Made by a program: the position numbers and the translations under genes. From assembly GCF_010078385.1 (NCBI RefSeq), contig NZ_SIJC01000002.1:62001-126000 (forward strand): a stretch of 64,000 nucleotides of DNA. The letters are read 5' to 3'. Shown here piece by piece: positions 51,597 through 60,996 of the stretch. Under the pieces are notes generated by a model, which was not told the origin of the DNA, searched no databases, and saw only the letters and a list, made by a program, of their open reading frames with translations. Numbering within the stretch: position 1 is the first letter of the stretch; each line of letters starts with the position of its first letter. The stretch comes from Chengkuizengella sediminis (GTDB lineage Bacteria; Bacillota; Bacilli; Paenibacillales; KCTC-33759).

Positions 51597-52808
51597 ATGA
51601 AAATACAAGGAGATGTTACATCGAATTATATGAATAGTTTAAGTAAAAATTCAAAATTATTGTTATATGGGCAAGCTCTTTCGTTTATGGGAGATTATTG
51701 TGTTTTGCCTGCTTTACTTATTTTATCGACGTATTATCAGGATTATTGGGTTGTTTCAGGAGTTATTATCGTGAGAAGTATTCCTATGATTATTCAACCA
51801 TTTTTAGGTGTATTTGTTGACAAATTTAATAGAGTGAAAATTATGTTTTGGACAGATTTGATAAGAGGGGTTATTTTCCTAGGCATTATATTGCTTCCTC
51901 AAGGTAAATATCCCATTATATTCTTGTTGCTTTTATTACTTTCTTATGGGAGTGGTGTTTTTTTTAATCCTGCTAGATTATCCGTTATGTCTTTATTAGG
52001 AGACGATGTTAAAAAAATAAACACTATTTTTGCAAAAGCTACAACTCTTTTTGTAATCATAGGCGCACTTATTGGAGGGGCTTTTCTTATTCTAGGAACT
52101 ATCAAAGCTGCTGTTGCTTTTAATGCGGTTACCTATTTTATATCTGCGCTTTTTATTCGTTTGATCAAAATAAAATCACAGAAGTCAGTTAAAACTCAGA
52201 CAACAAAAATTTCTTTGACACTTAAGATTGGACTTAAAGAAATTTTCCATAATTCATTAGTACTAAATGCCATATTTACAATGATGTGTATGGCTTTATT
52301 ATGGGGGATTGTATACAGTTATTTCCCTATTGTTAGCCAATATATTGGTGAAGGTGAAATTGGGAACTTTCTACTTACAGTAAGTATGGGGTTTGGAGGT
52401 TTTTTAGGAGCATTGTTAGTAAATAGATGGGGATTTAATAGTAATAAAGGTTTGATATATTTCGTATTGCTGAGCCTAATATCTCTATCTTTTTATATGT
52501 TTTCTAATTACTTTATCATTGCTTTTATTTCAGCTATTTTATTTTTTATTGCCATGGAATATGGTGAATTAACTTCGAAGGTGAAGGTGCAGGAAAATTC
52601 GGCAAATGAAATACAAGGCAGGGTTTTTGCAATTTGTGAGGCTGTGATTGGATTATGTATGTCTATTGGCTCTACGTTGATCAATTTCATCAATCCAGTG
52701 TTTATTTTATCTATTATGATAGTGTTGATGTCAGGTCTAGCTGTACACACAATAGTAGTTAATCATTCATATCTTCAAAAGTCAAAAAGTATAGATATAA
52801 CTGCATGA
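51597..52808 (+). CDS. MFS transporter
   Basis: A 403-residue membrane protein with about 12 helices, a GVFVDKFNRVKIMF loop between helices 2 and 3 and a FNPARLSVMSLL motif typical of the MFS_3 group (macrolide and multidrug exporters). The start is uncertain: ATG 51597 has a weak site and ATG 51630 has AAGGAG too far upstream. Substrate unknown. It may be transcribed with the DinB gene (66-bp gap). Confidence 0.86.
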   Translation: MKIQGDVTSNYMNSLSKNSKLLLYGQALSFMGDYCVLPALLILSTYYQDYWVVSGVIIVRSIPMIIQPFLGVFVDKFNRVKIMFWTDLIRGVIFLGIILLPQGKYPIIFLLLLLLSYGSGVFFNPARLSVMSLLGDDVKKINTIFAKATTLFVIIGALIGGAFLILGTIKAAVAFNAVTYFISALFIRLIKIKSQKSVKTQTTKISLTLKIGLKEIFHNSLVLNAIFTMMCMALLWGIVYSYFPIVSQYIGEGEIGNFLLTVSMGFGGFLGALLVNRWGFNSNKGLIYFVLLSLISLSFYMFSNYFIIAFISAILFFIAMEYGELTSKVKVQENSANEIQGRVFAICEAVIGLCMSIGSTLINFINPVFILSIMIVLMSGLAVHTIVVNHSYLQKSKSIDITA

Positions 52809-52930
52809 TTTAAACATAGTGGAAATATTAGTTTATGAATGTTGATTTTAGAGCAACGATCTATTTGTTAAAGAGAGATATTATGGTTTGGATGAAATTA
52901 ATGAATGACTATGGAAAAGGAAGAGATATA

Positions 52931-54625
52931 ATGAAATTTTCTGAGTATACCTATAAACGACCAGATATAGAGGAGATTTCTTCTCAATTTGATAATGCGC
53001 TAAAACAATTTTCAAATTCAAATTCATCGAATGAACAAAATTTTGCAATGAGAGAGATATATAACATTCATAATGATTTTTATACGATGTTTGAAATTGG
53101 AAGTATACGTCACTCGATAAATACAAAAGATGAGTTTTATAAATCAGAACAGGAATATTTAGATGAGACAGAGCCTTTATTTAAGGAGTTGTTTACTAAG
53201 TTTTATAAAGCCTTGATTGATTCGAAATATCGTGAAGAGTTAGAAAAAAAGTGGGGAAGCCATTTATTTAATTTAGCTGAATTAGAGATCAAAACCATGT
53301 CTCCTGATATTATAAAAGATTTACAGCAGGAAAATAAATATTCTTCAAGATATTCTGAGCTCATTGCTTCTGCTGAAATCTTATTTGATGGAAAAACATA
53401 TACTTTAGCTCAACTCATTCCTTTCACTGAATCTTCTGATCGAGTAATAAGAAAAAGGGCAAATGAAGCAAAATACAAGTTTTTCTTAGAAAACGAAGAA
53501 GAGTTAGATCAACTTTATGATGATCTAGTGAAGATAAGAACAAAAATTGCTGAGAAACTAGGGTTCAAAAATTTTGTTGAGTTAGGTTATGCTCGTTTAA
53601 AACGAACAGATTATGATGCTCATCAGGTTGCTGCTTTTAGAGATCAGGTACATCAATATATTGTCCCTATCGCTACACAATTGAGAAAACGTCAACAACT
53701 TAGACTAGGACTTCAACATTTAAAATTTTATGATGAAAGATTTGAATATAAATCAGGAAATGCTACGCCAAAAGGAAATCCCAATTGGATTGTGGATAAT
53801 GGTCAAACGATGTATGAACAATTATCTAAAGAAACAGATGAATTTTACTGTTTTATGAAAGATCAAGATCTCATGGACTTGATGGCAAAAGATGGAAAAA
53901 TGGCGGGTGGTTACTGTACATATGTCCCTAATTATAAATCCTCGTATATTTTTGCAAATTTTAATGGTACTTCTGATGACATTGATATATTAACTCACGA
54001 AGCAGGTCATGCATTTCAAGTGTATAACAGTCGCCACTTTGAAAATCCTGAATATGTGTGGCCAACTTATGAAGCATGTGAAATTCACTCTATGAGTATG
54101 GAGTTTTTTACTTGGCCTTGGATGGAGTTATTTTTCAAAGAAGATACAGATAAGTATAAATTTTCTCATTTAAGCACAAGAATGTTATACATACCTTATG
54201 TTGTAGCTGTAGATGAGTTTCAGCATTTCATTTATGAAAACCCAGAGTTTACGCCAAAAGAGCGTAAACAAATGTGGAGAGAAATTGAAAAGAAATATTT
54301 ACCTCATCGTGATTATGATGAAAATGTTTATCTAGAACAAGGTGGATTTTGGCATCAACAAGGTCATATTTTCGAGAATCCATTTTATTATATTGATTAC
54401 ACGTTGGCTTTGATCTGCGCATTTCAATTTTGGAAAAAGATGCACGAAGATAGGGAACAAGCTTGGGATAATTATACTCATCTTTGTAAGCTAGGTGGCA
54501 GTCAACCGTTTTTAAAACTCGTTAAGGAGGCTAAATTAAGTTCACCATTTGAGGATGGAACAGTACAATCTGTGGTGCATGACATTGAGTCTTGGTTAAG
54601 TGATGTTGATGATGAATCTTTTTAA
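52931..54625 (+). CDS. M3-family oligoendopeptidase F-like metallopeptidase
   Basis: A 564-residue cytosolic peptidase. The zinc motif is in ILTHEAGHAFQVYNSR (HExGH, about residue 355) with the third ligand Glu in WPTYEACEIHSMSMEFF. AKAGGY-like FMAKDGKMAGGYCTY lies upstream of the active site. ATG 52931 (MKFSEYTYKRPD) has an AAAGGAAG site; the frame extends to 52835 but without one. It degrades short peptides. Confidence 0.92.
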   Translation: MKFSEYTYKRPDIEEISSQFDNALKQFSNSNSSNEQNFAMREIYNIHNDFYTMFEIGSIRHSINTKDEFYKSEQEYLDETEPLFKELFTKFYKALIDSKYREELEKKWGSHLFNLAELEIKTMSPDIIKDLQQENKYSSRYSELIASAEILFDGKTYTLAQLIPFTESSDRVIRKRANEAKYKFFLENEEELDQLYDDLVKIRTKIAEKLGFKNFVELGYARLKRTDYDAHQVAAFRDQVHQYIVPIATQLRKRQQLRLGLQHLKFYDERFEYKSGNATPKGNPNWIVDNGQTMYEQLSKETDEFYCFMKDQDLMDLMAKDGKMAGGYCTYVPNYKSSYIFANFNGTSDDIDILTHEAGHAFQVYNSRHFENPEYVWPTYEACEIHSMSMEFFTWPWMELFFKEDTDKYKFSHLSTRMLYIPYVVAVDEFQHFIYENPEFTPKERKQMWREIEKKYLPHRDYDENVYLEQGGFWHQQGHIFENPFYYIDYTLALICAFQFWKKMHEDREQAWDNYTHLCKLGGSQPFLKLVKEAKLSSPFEDGTVQSVVHDIESWLSDVDDESF

Positions 54626-54671
54626 ACAATAAAGAAAGCTCCTCGATTGAGGAGTCTCAAAGGAAATAAAT

Positions 54672-55214
54672 TCATTTTTTAAAGAATTTCTTCTTACAGC
54701 AAAAATGCGTTTTTTTAAAAATGGTCGTGTTGACTGAGAGATCTACTCTATAATCATCTTCAAAACCAGGTCTGCTAACAAATCCTCGAACTTGAGTTTC
54801 AATAATGACTTCTCTACAAGGTGGATCAGGGTCATCTGCTTGCATGATCACTGAAACAATAGGTAAAAAAGAAAGGATTTCGTTTTCTGCTATAGCTTCA
54901 TCAAAGATAATGGTGGCTACTTTTTGATCAGGGGATATATTGATAACTGTTGATCCTGGCGGTACATCTGGACCGGGCTCTAAATCTAAAATAATCGTAT
55001 TTGTATCCGTAATTAACTGAAAATCTATGCTGTCAACTGTTACAAGTGCATCTCCATTTGGATCTAGTGCATTTAAGATAGCATTCACATCTAAGTTAAA
55101 GATTTGATCAGGACAAACGATCGCAGGTACAATCGATTCAAACGAACCTGAATTAGCTGGGATTGTTTGCACATCTATATTTTGTTTCTTACAATTATTA
55201 ATCAAATTCTTCAT
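54672..55214 (-). CDS. Hypothetical protein, 180 aa, possible spore-surface beta protein
   Basis: Not firmly recognised. No signal peptide. Beta-rich, with Asp/Pro-rich middle (LDLEPGPDVPPGSTVINI), Cys in AIVCPDQIF and PPCREVIIET, and a basic C-terminal Phe/Cys/Lys tail. A GGGAG-type site precedes the ATG. The composition resembles exosporium or coat-associated proteins of Paenibacillus-like bacteria, but that is only a guess. Confidence 0.65.
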   Translation of the reverse strand: MKNLINNCKKQNIDVQTIPANSGSFESIVPAIVCPDQIFNLDVNAILNALDPNGDALVTVDSIDFQLITDTNTIILDLEPGPDVPPGSTVINISPDQKVATIIFDEAIAENEILSFLPIVSVIMQADDPDPPCREVIIETQVRGFVSRPGFEDDYRVDLSVNTTIFKKTHFCCKKKFFKK

Positions 55215-55401
55215 CTCCCTTCTTTCTATTTATTTCATTGTATGTCCAGTGAGATCATATTGTTTACAACAAGTACAAAAATGGTCGTTAGTACATTCGA
55301 ACATTATTTTATTTATTTTATTTTAATGTGAAGTTTATCTATATCTGATATAGTAACTTGTGTAAGAAAATATGTGGTATAAAACAGGGGGAAATCATAG
55401 A

Positions 55402-56391
55402 ATGAATGAAACTAAAAATAGCAGTTCAAAATTATGGATCATCATATCTGTTATTATTGCGGGGTTAATTGCTTTATCTATAGTAACTGTATTGAATACA
55501 GCAAATGCTGATGAAGATAATAAATCTGAACAAGAGAACAATGAACAATCTGAATCAGCGTCAGACTCTGATTATGTTGCTACAGTAAATGGTGAAAAAA
55601 TTGGTAAGGACAAGCTATTTGATTTAATGGTTCAACAACTAGGGAAAGAAACAACAAACGCTTTGGTTCAACAACTTATTGATCAAAGTTTAGTTTCCCA
55701 AGAATTAGCAAATGAAGGATTAAATGTGACTGACGAAGAATTAGCGAACGGCGTAGCCAAAGAAATTGAACAATTTAAAGCTTCATTTGGTTCTGAAGAA
55801 GAAGTTGAAGCTTATTTACTTCAATACGGAATGTCAATGGAAGACTATCAAAAAATTGTAGAAGATCTTGTCCCATTCCAACTTCAGATTGAAAAATTAT
55901 TTGAATCAAAAATTGAAGTGACAGATGAAGAAATTGCAACTTATTATGAAGAAAATTTATCTTTCTATACAGAAGAAGAGCAAGTGAAAGCATCTCATAT
56001 ATTAGTGGAAACGAAAGAAGAAGCAGAAGCTATTATGCAACAAATTAATGATGGCGCAGATTTTGCAGAGCTAGCTATAGAACATTCAACTGATTCAGGA
56101 AGCGGTGCAAATGGAGGAGATTTAGGTTTCTTTGGACGAGGTACGATGGTGCCTGAATTTGACGAAGCAGTTTTTAATTTATCCATTGGTGAAGTTAGTG
56201 AAATCGTACAAAGTGAATTTGGATTTCATATTATTAAAGTAACGGATAAAAAAGAAGCTAACACACCTACTTTTGAGGAAAAACAAGAAGAAATCAAAGA
56301 TGAGTTAAAGAAAGTAAAAACTAGTGAGCAATACCAATTATGGATTGAAGAAGCTAAAACAGGATCGGAAATTGAAGTATTATTTAACTAA
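55402..56391 (+). CDS. prsA: PrsA-like parvulin foldase (membrane-anchored)
   Basis: A 329-residue extracytoplasmic foldase. The N-terminal helix (about 9-31) is followed by TANADEDNKSE. There is no lipobox Cys, so it is anchored by the helix or released. SurA_N-like helical domain about 55-185; parvulin domain about 190-285 with ASHILVETKEEAEAIMQQ, GGDLGFFGRGTMVPEFDEAV and GFHIIKV. ATG 55402 has AGGGGG upstream; the frame extends to 55372. It would assist folding of secreted proteins such as the glucanases. Confidence 0.9.
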   Translation: MNETKNSSSKLWIIISVIIAGLIALSIVTVLNTANADEDNKSEQENNEQSESASDSDYVATVNGEKIGKDKLFDLMVQQLGKETTNALVQQLIDQSLVSQELANEGLNVTDEELANGVAKEIEQFKASFGSEEEVEAYLLQYGMSMEDYQKIVEDLVPFQLQIEKLFESKIEVTDEEIATYYEENLSFYTEEEQVKASHILVETKEEAEAIMQQINDGADFAELAIEHSTDSGSGANGGDLGFFGRGTMVPEFDEAVFNLSIGEVSEIVQSEFGFHIIKVTDKKEANTPTFEEKQEEIKDELKKVKTSEQYQLWIEEAKTGSEIEVLFN

Positions 56392-56413
56392 ACAGAGGCA
56401 TGAGTAGATTAAG

Positions 56414-56459
56414 AGCACCATCCACTTTTGAAAAGAAGGTGAATGGTGCTTTTATTTTT
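56414..56459 (+). terminator. Terminator after prsA-like gene
   Basis: Stem AGCACCATCCAC / GTGAATGGTGCT with small internal mismatches, followed by TTTTATTTTT. Confidence 0.82.
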
Positions 56460-56506
56460 GTTATAATAATGAACACCATCATAAGAAGAATTAAGGAGTT
56501 TTATTC

Positions 56507-56794
56507 ATGATAAAACATATCGTATTTTTCAAATTAAAAGACGGAAATCAACAAAATATTACGAAAACGAAGGATGTACTTTTGAGCATGGAAGGGAAAA
56601 TTCCAGTTGTACGCCACCTAGAGGTTGGTGTAGATGTTATTCGTTCAGATCGTTCCTATGATTTATCCTTAATTGTAGAAGTAGATTCATTAGAGGATCT
56701 TGATCTATATCAAGTACATCCTGTACATAAGGAGATCATTACATACATAGCGCAAGTAAAAGAATCTGTAGTTGTTGTAGATTATGAATTCTAA
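56507..56794 (+). CDS. Dabb (stress-responsive alpha/beta barrel) protein
   Basis: A 95-residue dimeric ferredoxin-like fold protein: MIKHIVFFKLKDGNQ, VRHLEVGVDVIRSDRSYDLS, LDLYQVHPVHKEIITYIAQV. Conserved His near residues 4 and 73. The family is stress-linked without a common reaction. AAGGAG site upstream; the MDR transporter gene starts 3 bp after its stop, so the two are an operon. Confidence 0.88.
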   Translation: MIKHIVFFKLKDGNQQNITKTKDVLLSMEGKIPVVRHLEVGVDVIRSDRSYDLSLIVEVDSLEDLDLYQVHPVHKEIITYIAQVKESVVVVDYEF

Positions 56795-56797
56795 TAT

Positions 56798-58300
56798 ATG
56801 ATAACTGAAATAAAACAAAAACAATCTTTAAGACCTCTTATTCTCATCTCTATAATGCTTGCTATGTTTATGTCAGCCATCGAGGCGACCATTGTTACAA
56901 CAGCTTTACCCAGTATAGCAGCTGAATTGGGTGGTTTTACTTTATACAGTTGGGTATTTTCAGTATATTTATTTATGCAGGCTGTGACTGTTCCCATTTA
57001 TGGAAAGCTTGCTGATTTATATGGAAGAAAACCTGTGTTTACATTTGGTGTCATTTGTTTTTTACTTGGCTCTATTTTATGTGGGTTCGCCTCAAGTATG
57101 TTATTCTTAATTGTTTTTCGATTTATACAAGGTTTAGGTGCAGGTGCTGTACAACCTATTGCGATGACGATTATTGGGGACATATACTCCATGGAAGAAC
57201 GTGGGAAAATTCAAGGTTATTTGGCTAGTGTTTGGGGATTTTCTGCGATCATTGGGCCAACCTTAGGTGGTTTTTTGGTGGAGTATGTTGATTGGTCATG
57301 GGTGTTCTGGATTAATGTTCCTATCGGAATAATAGCCTTGTGTGGTATTCTAATTTTTCTTAAAGAGGATTTTGAGAAGAAAAAGCACAAAATTGATTAT
57401 GTCGGTACGATTCTTTTAGTTGTGTTTATTAGTGCATTAATGGCCGTACTATTACGAGGTGGAGTTACATGGCCTTGGTTATCTGGCCCTGTATTTTTAA
57501 TACTGTTTCTGGCTGTTTTTGCTTTTGTTTTGTTTATGCTTCAGGAAAAAAGAGCAGAAGATCCGCTCATGCCCATGTGGATCTGGAAATATAAATTGAT
57601 TTTAGTTGCGAATGTGGTTTCGTTAATAACGGGCATTCTTTTAATGGGTATTTCTAACTTTTTACCTACCTTTGTGCAAGGTGTCATGGAGAGGTCACCT
57701 AAAGAAGCTGGTTTTGTATTAGCTTTGATGTCTATCGGATGGCCGATAGCTTCAACCATCGCTAGTAAAACGATGATGAAATTCGGATTTCGCAATATTG
57801 CTAGGCTTGGAACTGTTTTTTTAATCCTAGGATCAAGTGTATTCCTGTTTTTAAATCAACAAAATGGAGTAATATTTGGCGGTATTGGTGCTTTTCTTAT
57901 TGGGATCGGAATGGGATTAACGAACACAATTTTCACAGTTTCAATTCAAAGCAGTGTGGAATGGCGGAACAGGGGGGTAGTGACAGCTTCTAATATGTTT
58001 ATGAGAATGATGGGTACCACGATAGGTGCTTCATTATTTGGTGGGATTATCAATACCAGGATGATTCAATATTTGGAGAAGGTCCAATTATCAGATGAAA
58101 TAGAACTTACCCTTGACTTAACTAATCATATTTTAGATTCAGAAAAACGTAAAGAATTATCTAGTGAAGTAGTACAGGCTTTACAGGATGGATTAACATT
58201 TTCATTGCATACAGTTTATACGATTGTTTTTGTTCTTGCAATCATCAGTTTTATATTTGTAAAATATATGCCTAAAGCACCCCAAAAAGTGGAGTATTAA
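56798..58300 (+). CDS. DHA2-family multidrug MFS exporter (14 helices)
   Basis: A 500-residue protein with 14 predicted helices. MFS motif A is GKLADLYGRKP, and motif C-like G-rich segments (SVWGFSAIIGPTLGGFL) mark an antiporter of the EmrB/QacA group. It probably exports drugs using the proton gradient. No ribosome site beyond the preceding gene, consistent with coupled translation. Confidence 0.9.
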   Translation: MITEIKQKQSLRPLILISIMLAMFMSAIEATIVTTALPSIAAELGGFTLYSWVFSVYLFMQAVTVPIYGKLADLYGRKPVFTFGVICFLLGSILCGFASSMLFLIVFRFIQGLGAGAVQPIAMTIIGDIYSMEERGKIQGYLASVWGFSAIIGPTLGGFLVEYVDWSWVFWINVPIGIIALCGILIFLKEDFEKKKHKIDYVGTILLVVFISALMAVLLRGGVTWPWLSGPVFLILFLAVFAFVLFMLQEKRAEDPLMPMWIWKYKLILVANVVSLITGILLMGISNFLPTFVQGVMERSPKEAGFVLALMSIGWPIASTIASKTMMKFGFRNIARLGTVFLILGSSVFLFLNQQNGVIFGGIGAFLIGIGMGLTNTIFTVSIQSSVEWRNRGVVTASNMFMRMMGTTIGASLFGGIINTRMIQYLEKVQLSDEIELTLDLTNHILDSEKRKELSSEVVQALQDGLTFSLHTVYTIVFVLAIISFIFVKYMPKAPQKVEY

Positions 58301-58312
58301 TTATTAAAAGGG

Positions 58313-58435
58313 ATGATGAAGTTGGAATTAAAAGATGTCATGGAAGCATTAACTATTTTATTAGTTATAATATTAACCTTTGCATTTATCATTGGATGGG
58401 CAAAATTAAAAAGTAAAAAACGTAATAAAAAATAA
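58313..58435 (+). CDS. Small membrane protein, 40 aa
   Basis: A short frame after the exporter stop: MMKLELKDVMEALTILLVII with one membrane helix and a Lys-rich C-terminal KLKSKKRNKK. AAAAGGG lies immediately upstream of ATG 58313; TTG 58322 would have better spacing. It probably belongs to the exporter operon. No function known. Confidence 0.5.
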   Translation: MMKLELKDVMEALTILLVIILTFAFIIGWAKLKSKKRNKK

Positions 58436-58453
58436 TAAAGGGGGATAGATCGT

Positions 58454-58885
58454 ATGTATTACGTCAATCAAGATCAAATCAATCAAAGGCTTGAGTTTAT
58501 GGATTGGCTCGTAGGAACAATACCTGAGTCTTTAGAAAATAAACTCGAATCGGAAAGTGTTATCCAATTTTTAGCACAAGAAAGAATTTTACATTTGGCG
58601 TTAGAATCAGTAACGGATATTGGAAGTTATTTAATAGACGGTTTTTTGATGAGAGACGCAAGCAGTTATGAGGACATTATAGAGATATTACATGGTGAAA
58701 AAGTGTTTCCGTCTCATCTCTTAGAGCCATTATTAAATTTAGTGAAAATGAGAAAAAAATTAGTTCAGGAGTACTTTCATTTAGATCGAAATGACGTTCA
58801 TCCTTTACTGTTTGAATTACCAAATGTTCTTTCAGAATTTTCAATTAGTATATTAAACTATTTAAAACATGAACTGAATACATAA
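58454..58885 (+). CDS. DUF86/HepT-like HEPN protein
   Basis: A 143-residue helical protein with the DUF86 pattern (IQFLAQERILHLALESVTDI, FPSHLLEPLLNLVKMRKKLV) and RKKLVQEYFHLD, a possible remnant of the Rx4-6H nuclease motif of HepT toxins (Tyr/His-containing). A MntA-type antitoxin is not adjacent, so a free-standing YutE-like housekeeping role is more likely than a toxin. GGGGGATAG precedes the ATG. Confidence 0.82.
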   Translation: MYYVNQDQINQRLEFMDWLVGTIPESLENKLESESVIQFLAQERILHLALESVTDIGSYLIDGFLMRDASSYEDIIEILHGEKVFPSHLLEPLLNLVKMRKKLVQEYFHLDRNDVHPLLFELPNVLSEFSISILNYLKHELNT

Positions 58886-58981
58886 TAAATTGGCTATCCA
58901 AACTTTTGATACATAGTTGTTTAGTAATTTACTTATTCTATTAAATACGTTAAAATGAGGATAAGTAAAGGGTGATGTAGA

Positions 58982-59611
58982 ATGAATCAAGAAGCTCCCA
59001 CTCGAAAAATGATACTTAATATGCTAAAACTTAAAAGTTCTTTAAGTGTCAGTGAAATGGCTAAGCAACTAAACATTACAGAAATGGCTGTCCGTAGACA
59101 TTTAAATACGTTAGATCGTGATGAATTGATTACATCAGACTTAATTCGAAAAGCAATGGGTAGACCTACACACGTTTATTCTCTAACTAAAAAAGCGGAT
59201 GATTTATTCCCTAAAAACTATCATAAATTTACTTTAGACATTTTGGATGAGCTAGTAAGTGAGTTTGGAAATGATGCATTGGATAAGCTTTTTGAAGGAA
59301 GAGAGAATAAACTATTTTTAAAATATGATAATAGAATGCATGGAAAAGATTTAGAAACGAAAGTTGAAAAATTAGTTGAAATTCAAAAAGAAACAGGATA
59401 TATGGCAGAGTGTGATGTTGATGATGAGGGAAACTATATTTTAATGGAGTATAATTGTCCAATAGCCCAAGTGGCTGACCAATATCAACAAGCTTGTGAA
59501 TGTGAGTTATCTTTATTTAAAAAATTATTAGAAACTGATGTAAAGCGCACTGAATGTATTGTAAAAGGTGGAAATAAATGTACCTATGTTGTTAAAAATA
59601 ATGAAAACTGA
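58982..59611 (+). CDS. HTH regulator with cysteine-rich end, SufR-like
   Basis: A 209-residue DeoR/ArsR-type winged helix (about 8-75: SSLSVSEMAKQLNITEMAVR, RHLNTLDRDELI, MGRPTHVYSLT) followed by a helical region and Cys residues in EYNCPIAQ, ACECELS, RTECIVKGG and KCTYVV. The spacing resembles the Fe-S ligands of SufR-type repressors, so it may sense iron-sulfur status. No suf genes are adjacent. GTGATG-type site upstream. Confidence 0.8.
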   Translation: MNQEAPTRKMILNMLKLKSSLSVSEMAKQLNITEMAVRRHLNTLDRDELITSDLIRKAMGRPTHVYSLTKKADDLFPKNYHKFTLDILDELVSEFGNDALDKLFEGRENKLFLKYDNRMHGKDLETKVEKLVEIQKETGYMAECDVDDEGNYILMEYNCPIAQVADQYQQACECELSLFKKLLETDVKRTECIVKGGNKCTYVVKNNEN

Positions 59612-59663
59612 AGCATACATTCAATTGAAAATTAGAAGATAAAACTATCAATATTATAGCTAG

Positions 59664-59698
59664 GTGAAGTGTTCAAATGTGAACACTTCACTTTTTTT
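59664..59698 (+). terminator. Rho-independent terminator
   Basis: Perfect 12-bp stem GTGAAGTGTTCA / TGAACACTTCAC followed by T7, after the SufR-like gene. Confidence 0.92.
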
Positions 59699-59787
59699 GT
59701 GTCAAAACAGAGTGTGCTTTCCTATAATGTAGAATATGAACTGGGCAATCGTCTAAAATTGAATGAGAACTAATTGAGGTGAAATCA

Positions 59788-60216
59788 TTGATCATAGAAA
59801 TATGTTTGATTGTTATTGCTGTGGCTTTATGCATGTTGGTTTTGCTAATAACTATTGCGTTTATTACAATCAATCGCTTTGCAAAACAAATAAATATAAT
59901 TTTATCGAATGTGCATAATCAGCTTGAACAAACGAGGTCTGATGCACAAGATATAATCCAAAACACTAAAAAAATCGCAACCGAAATTAAAACGAATATC
60001 AATTCCTCAAAATCATTGATTGATAACACTAATCAACTATTTAAATCATTAAACCATACAGTTTCATCATTACAACAAATATCAGACTCTATTTCAAGAA
60101 ATTCAACTTCTAATAAAAATAGTACCAGTACTAATGTGAAGCAAGACGAAGGAATATCAGAAGTAGTGAATTGGGCATCAACTACTTTAGACATATGGAA
60201 AAAATTTAAAACATGA
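59788..60216 (+). CDS. DUF948 protein, YtxG-like
   Basis: A protein of about 142 residues: N-terminal membrane helix (IIEICLIVIAVALCMLVLLI) followed by a long coiled-coil-prone region (NIILSNVHNQLEQTRSDAQD) and a Ser/Asn-rich segment. DUF948 proteins are general-stress membrane proteins. TTG 59788 with GAGGTG upstream is preferred over GTG 59779. Paired with the YtxH-like gene downstream, as in ytxGH operons. Confidence 0.78.
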   Translation: MIIEICLIVIAVALCMLVLLITIAFITINRFAKQINIILSNVHNQLEQTRSDAQDIIQNTKKIATEIKTNINSSKSLIDNTNQLFKSLNHTVSSLQQISDSISRNSTSNKNSTSTNVKQDEGISEVVNWASTTLDIWKKFKT

Positions 60217-60279
60217 ACTAAAGCTATTTTTTGAAAGAATAATGAAATTTGACTTTGCAGTTTTAAGGAGAGGGTTTGA

Positions 60280-60918
60280 ATGTCAGAAAATAACATTAAC
60301 AGTAAGGATTTTTTATTAGGTGTATTAATAGGTGGTGTTTTAGGCGCTGTTGCAGTTAAATTTTTAGGAGGGTCTGCTAAAGAAATCGACAATAGTTCAA
60401 ATGTTTCTTCAAAAAAATCATCCAATAGTGAAGAGCCATCTGAAGGATTTGCTAACAATGTGACTGTAAAAGCAAAAGCAGTCTCAACTAAATTTAATGA
60501 TAATCCTCAAGTCTTCCCGATTACAAGCCAATCTCAAAGGACAATTATTAATGAGGATACAGAAGGAAATACAAATCCAGTCACTGAAATTAAAGCAAAA
60601 GGAGTCATAGAAACAAACGAAGAAGAAATTACAAACGTGAGAACTGAAGCAAACGAAGAAGTGAACAGAAAAGAAAGTACTGAAGTAAATACTGAAGCAA
60701 ACACAGGAACGAGTAACAAAACAAACGAATCCAACGAAGCAAAAATTGAAGAAGGTGAAGGAGATAGATCTGAAGACACATCAGAAGCGGAGACCAACTC
60801 AAAAAGAATCCATCAGGTAAAAACAGAAGATTATATTGAGAAGCTTGAGCTGTCAGATCGAACTGGTGAGGGAGACAGTAGTAAAAAGAACAAGAATAAA
60901 AAAAGAAAGAATAAATGA
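60280..60918 (+). CDS. YtxH-like membrane protein with long acidic tail
   Basis: A 212-residue protein. N-terminal YtxH-like helix FLLGVLIGGVLGAVAVKFLG. From residue 40 it is low complexity: Ser/Asn-rich, then a Glu/Asn/Thr-rich repeat (ETNEEEITNVRTEANEEV) and a Lys-rich C-terminus (SSKKNKNKKRKNK). The tail is far longer than in usual YtxH proteins. Good GGAGAGGG site. Confidence 0.72.
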   Translation: MSENNINSKDFLLGVLIGGVLGAVAVKFLGGSAKEIDNSSNVSSKKSSNSEEPSEGFANNVTVKAKAVSTKFNDNPQVFPITSQSQRTIINEDTEGNTNPVTEIKAKGVIETNEEEITNVRTEANEEVNRKESTEVNTEANTGTSNKTNESNEAKIEEGEGDRSEDTSEAETNSKRIHQVKTEDYIEKLELSDRTGEGDSSKKNKNKKRKNK

Positions 60919-60996
60919 AAATATAGACATGTGCCTACACCTTATTGCCCTTACATTCGTATTGTATAAGTAAAAGGTAGTAAAGGAGGGTGTAAC

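Noticed and set aside
58454-58885. Active HepT/MntA toxin-antitoxin pair
   Set aside because: No nucleotidyltransferase antitoxin gene adjoins, and the nuclease motif is not intact.
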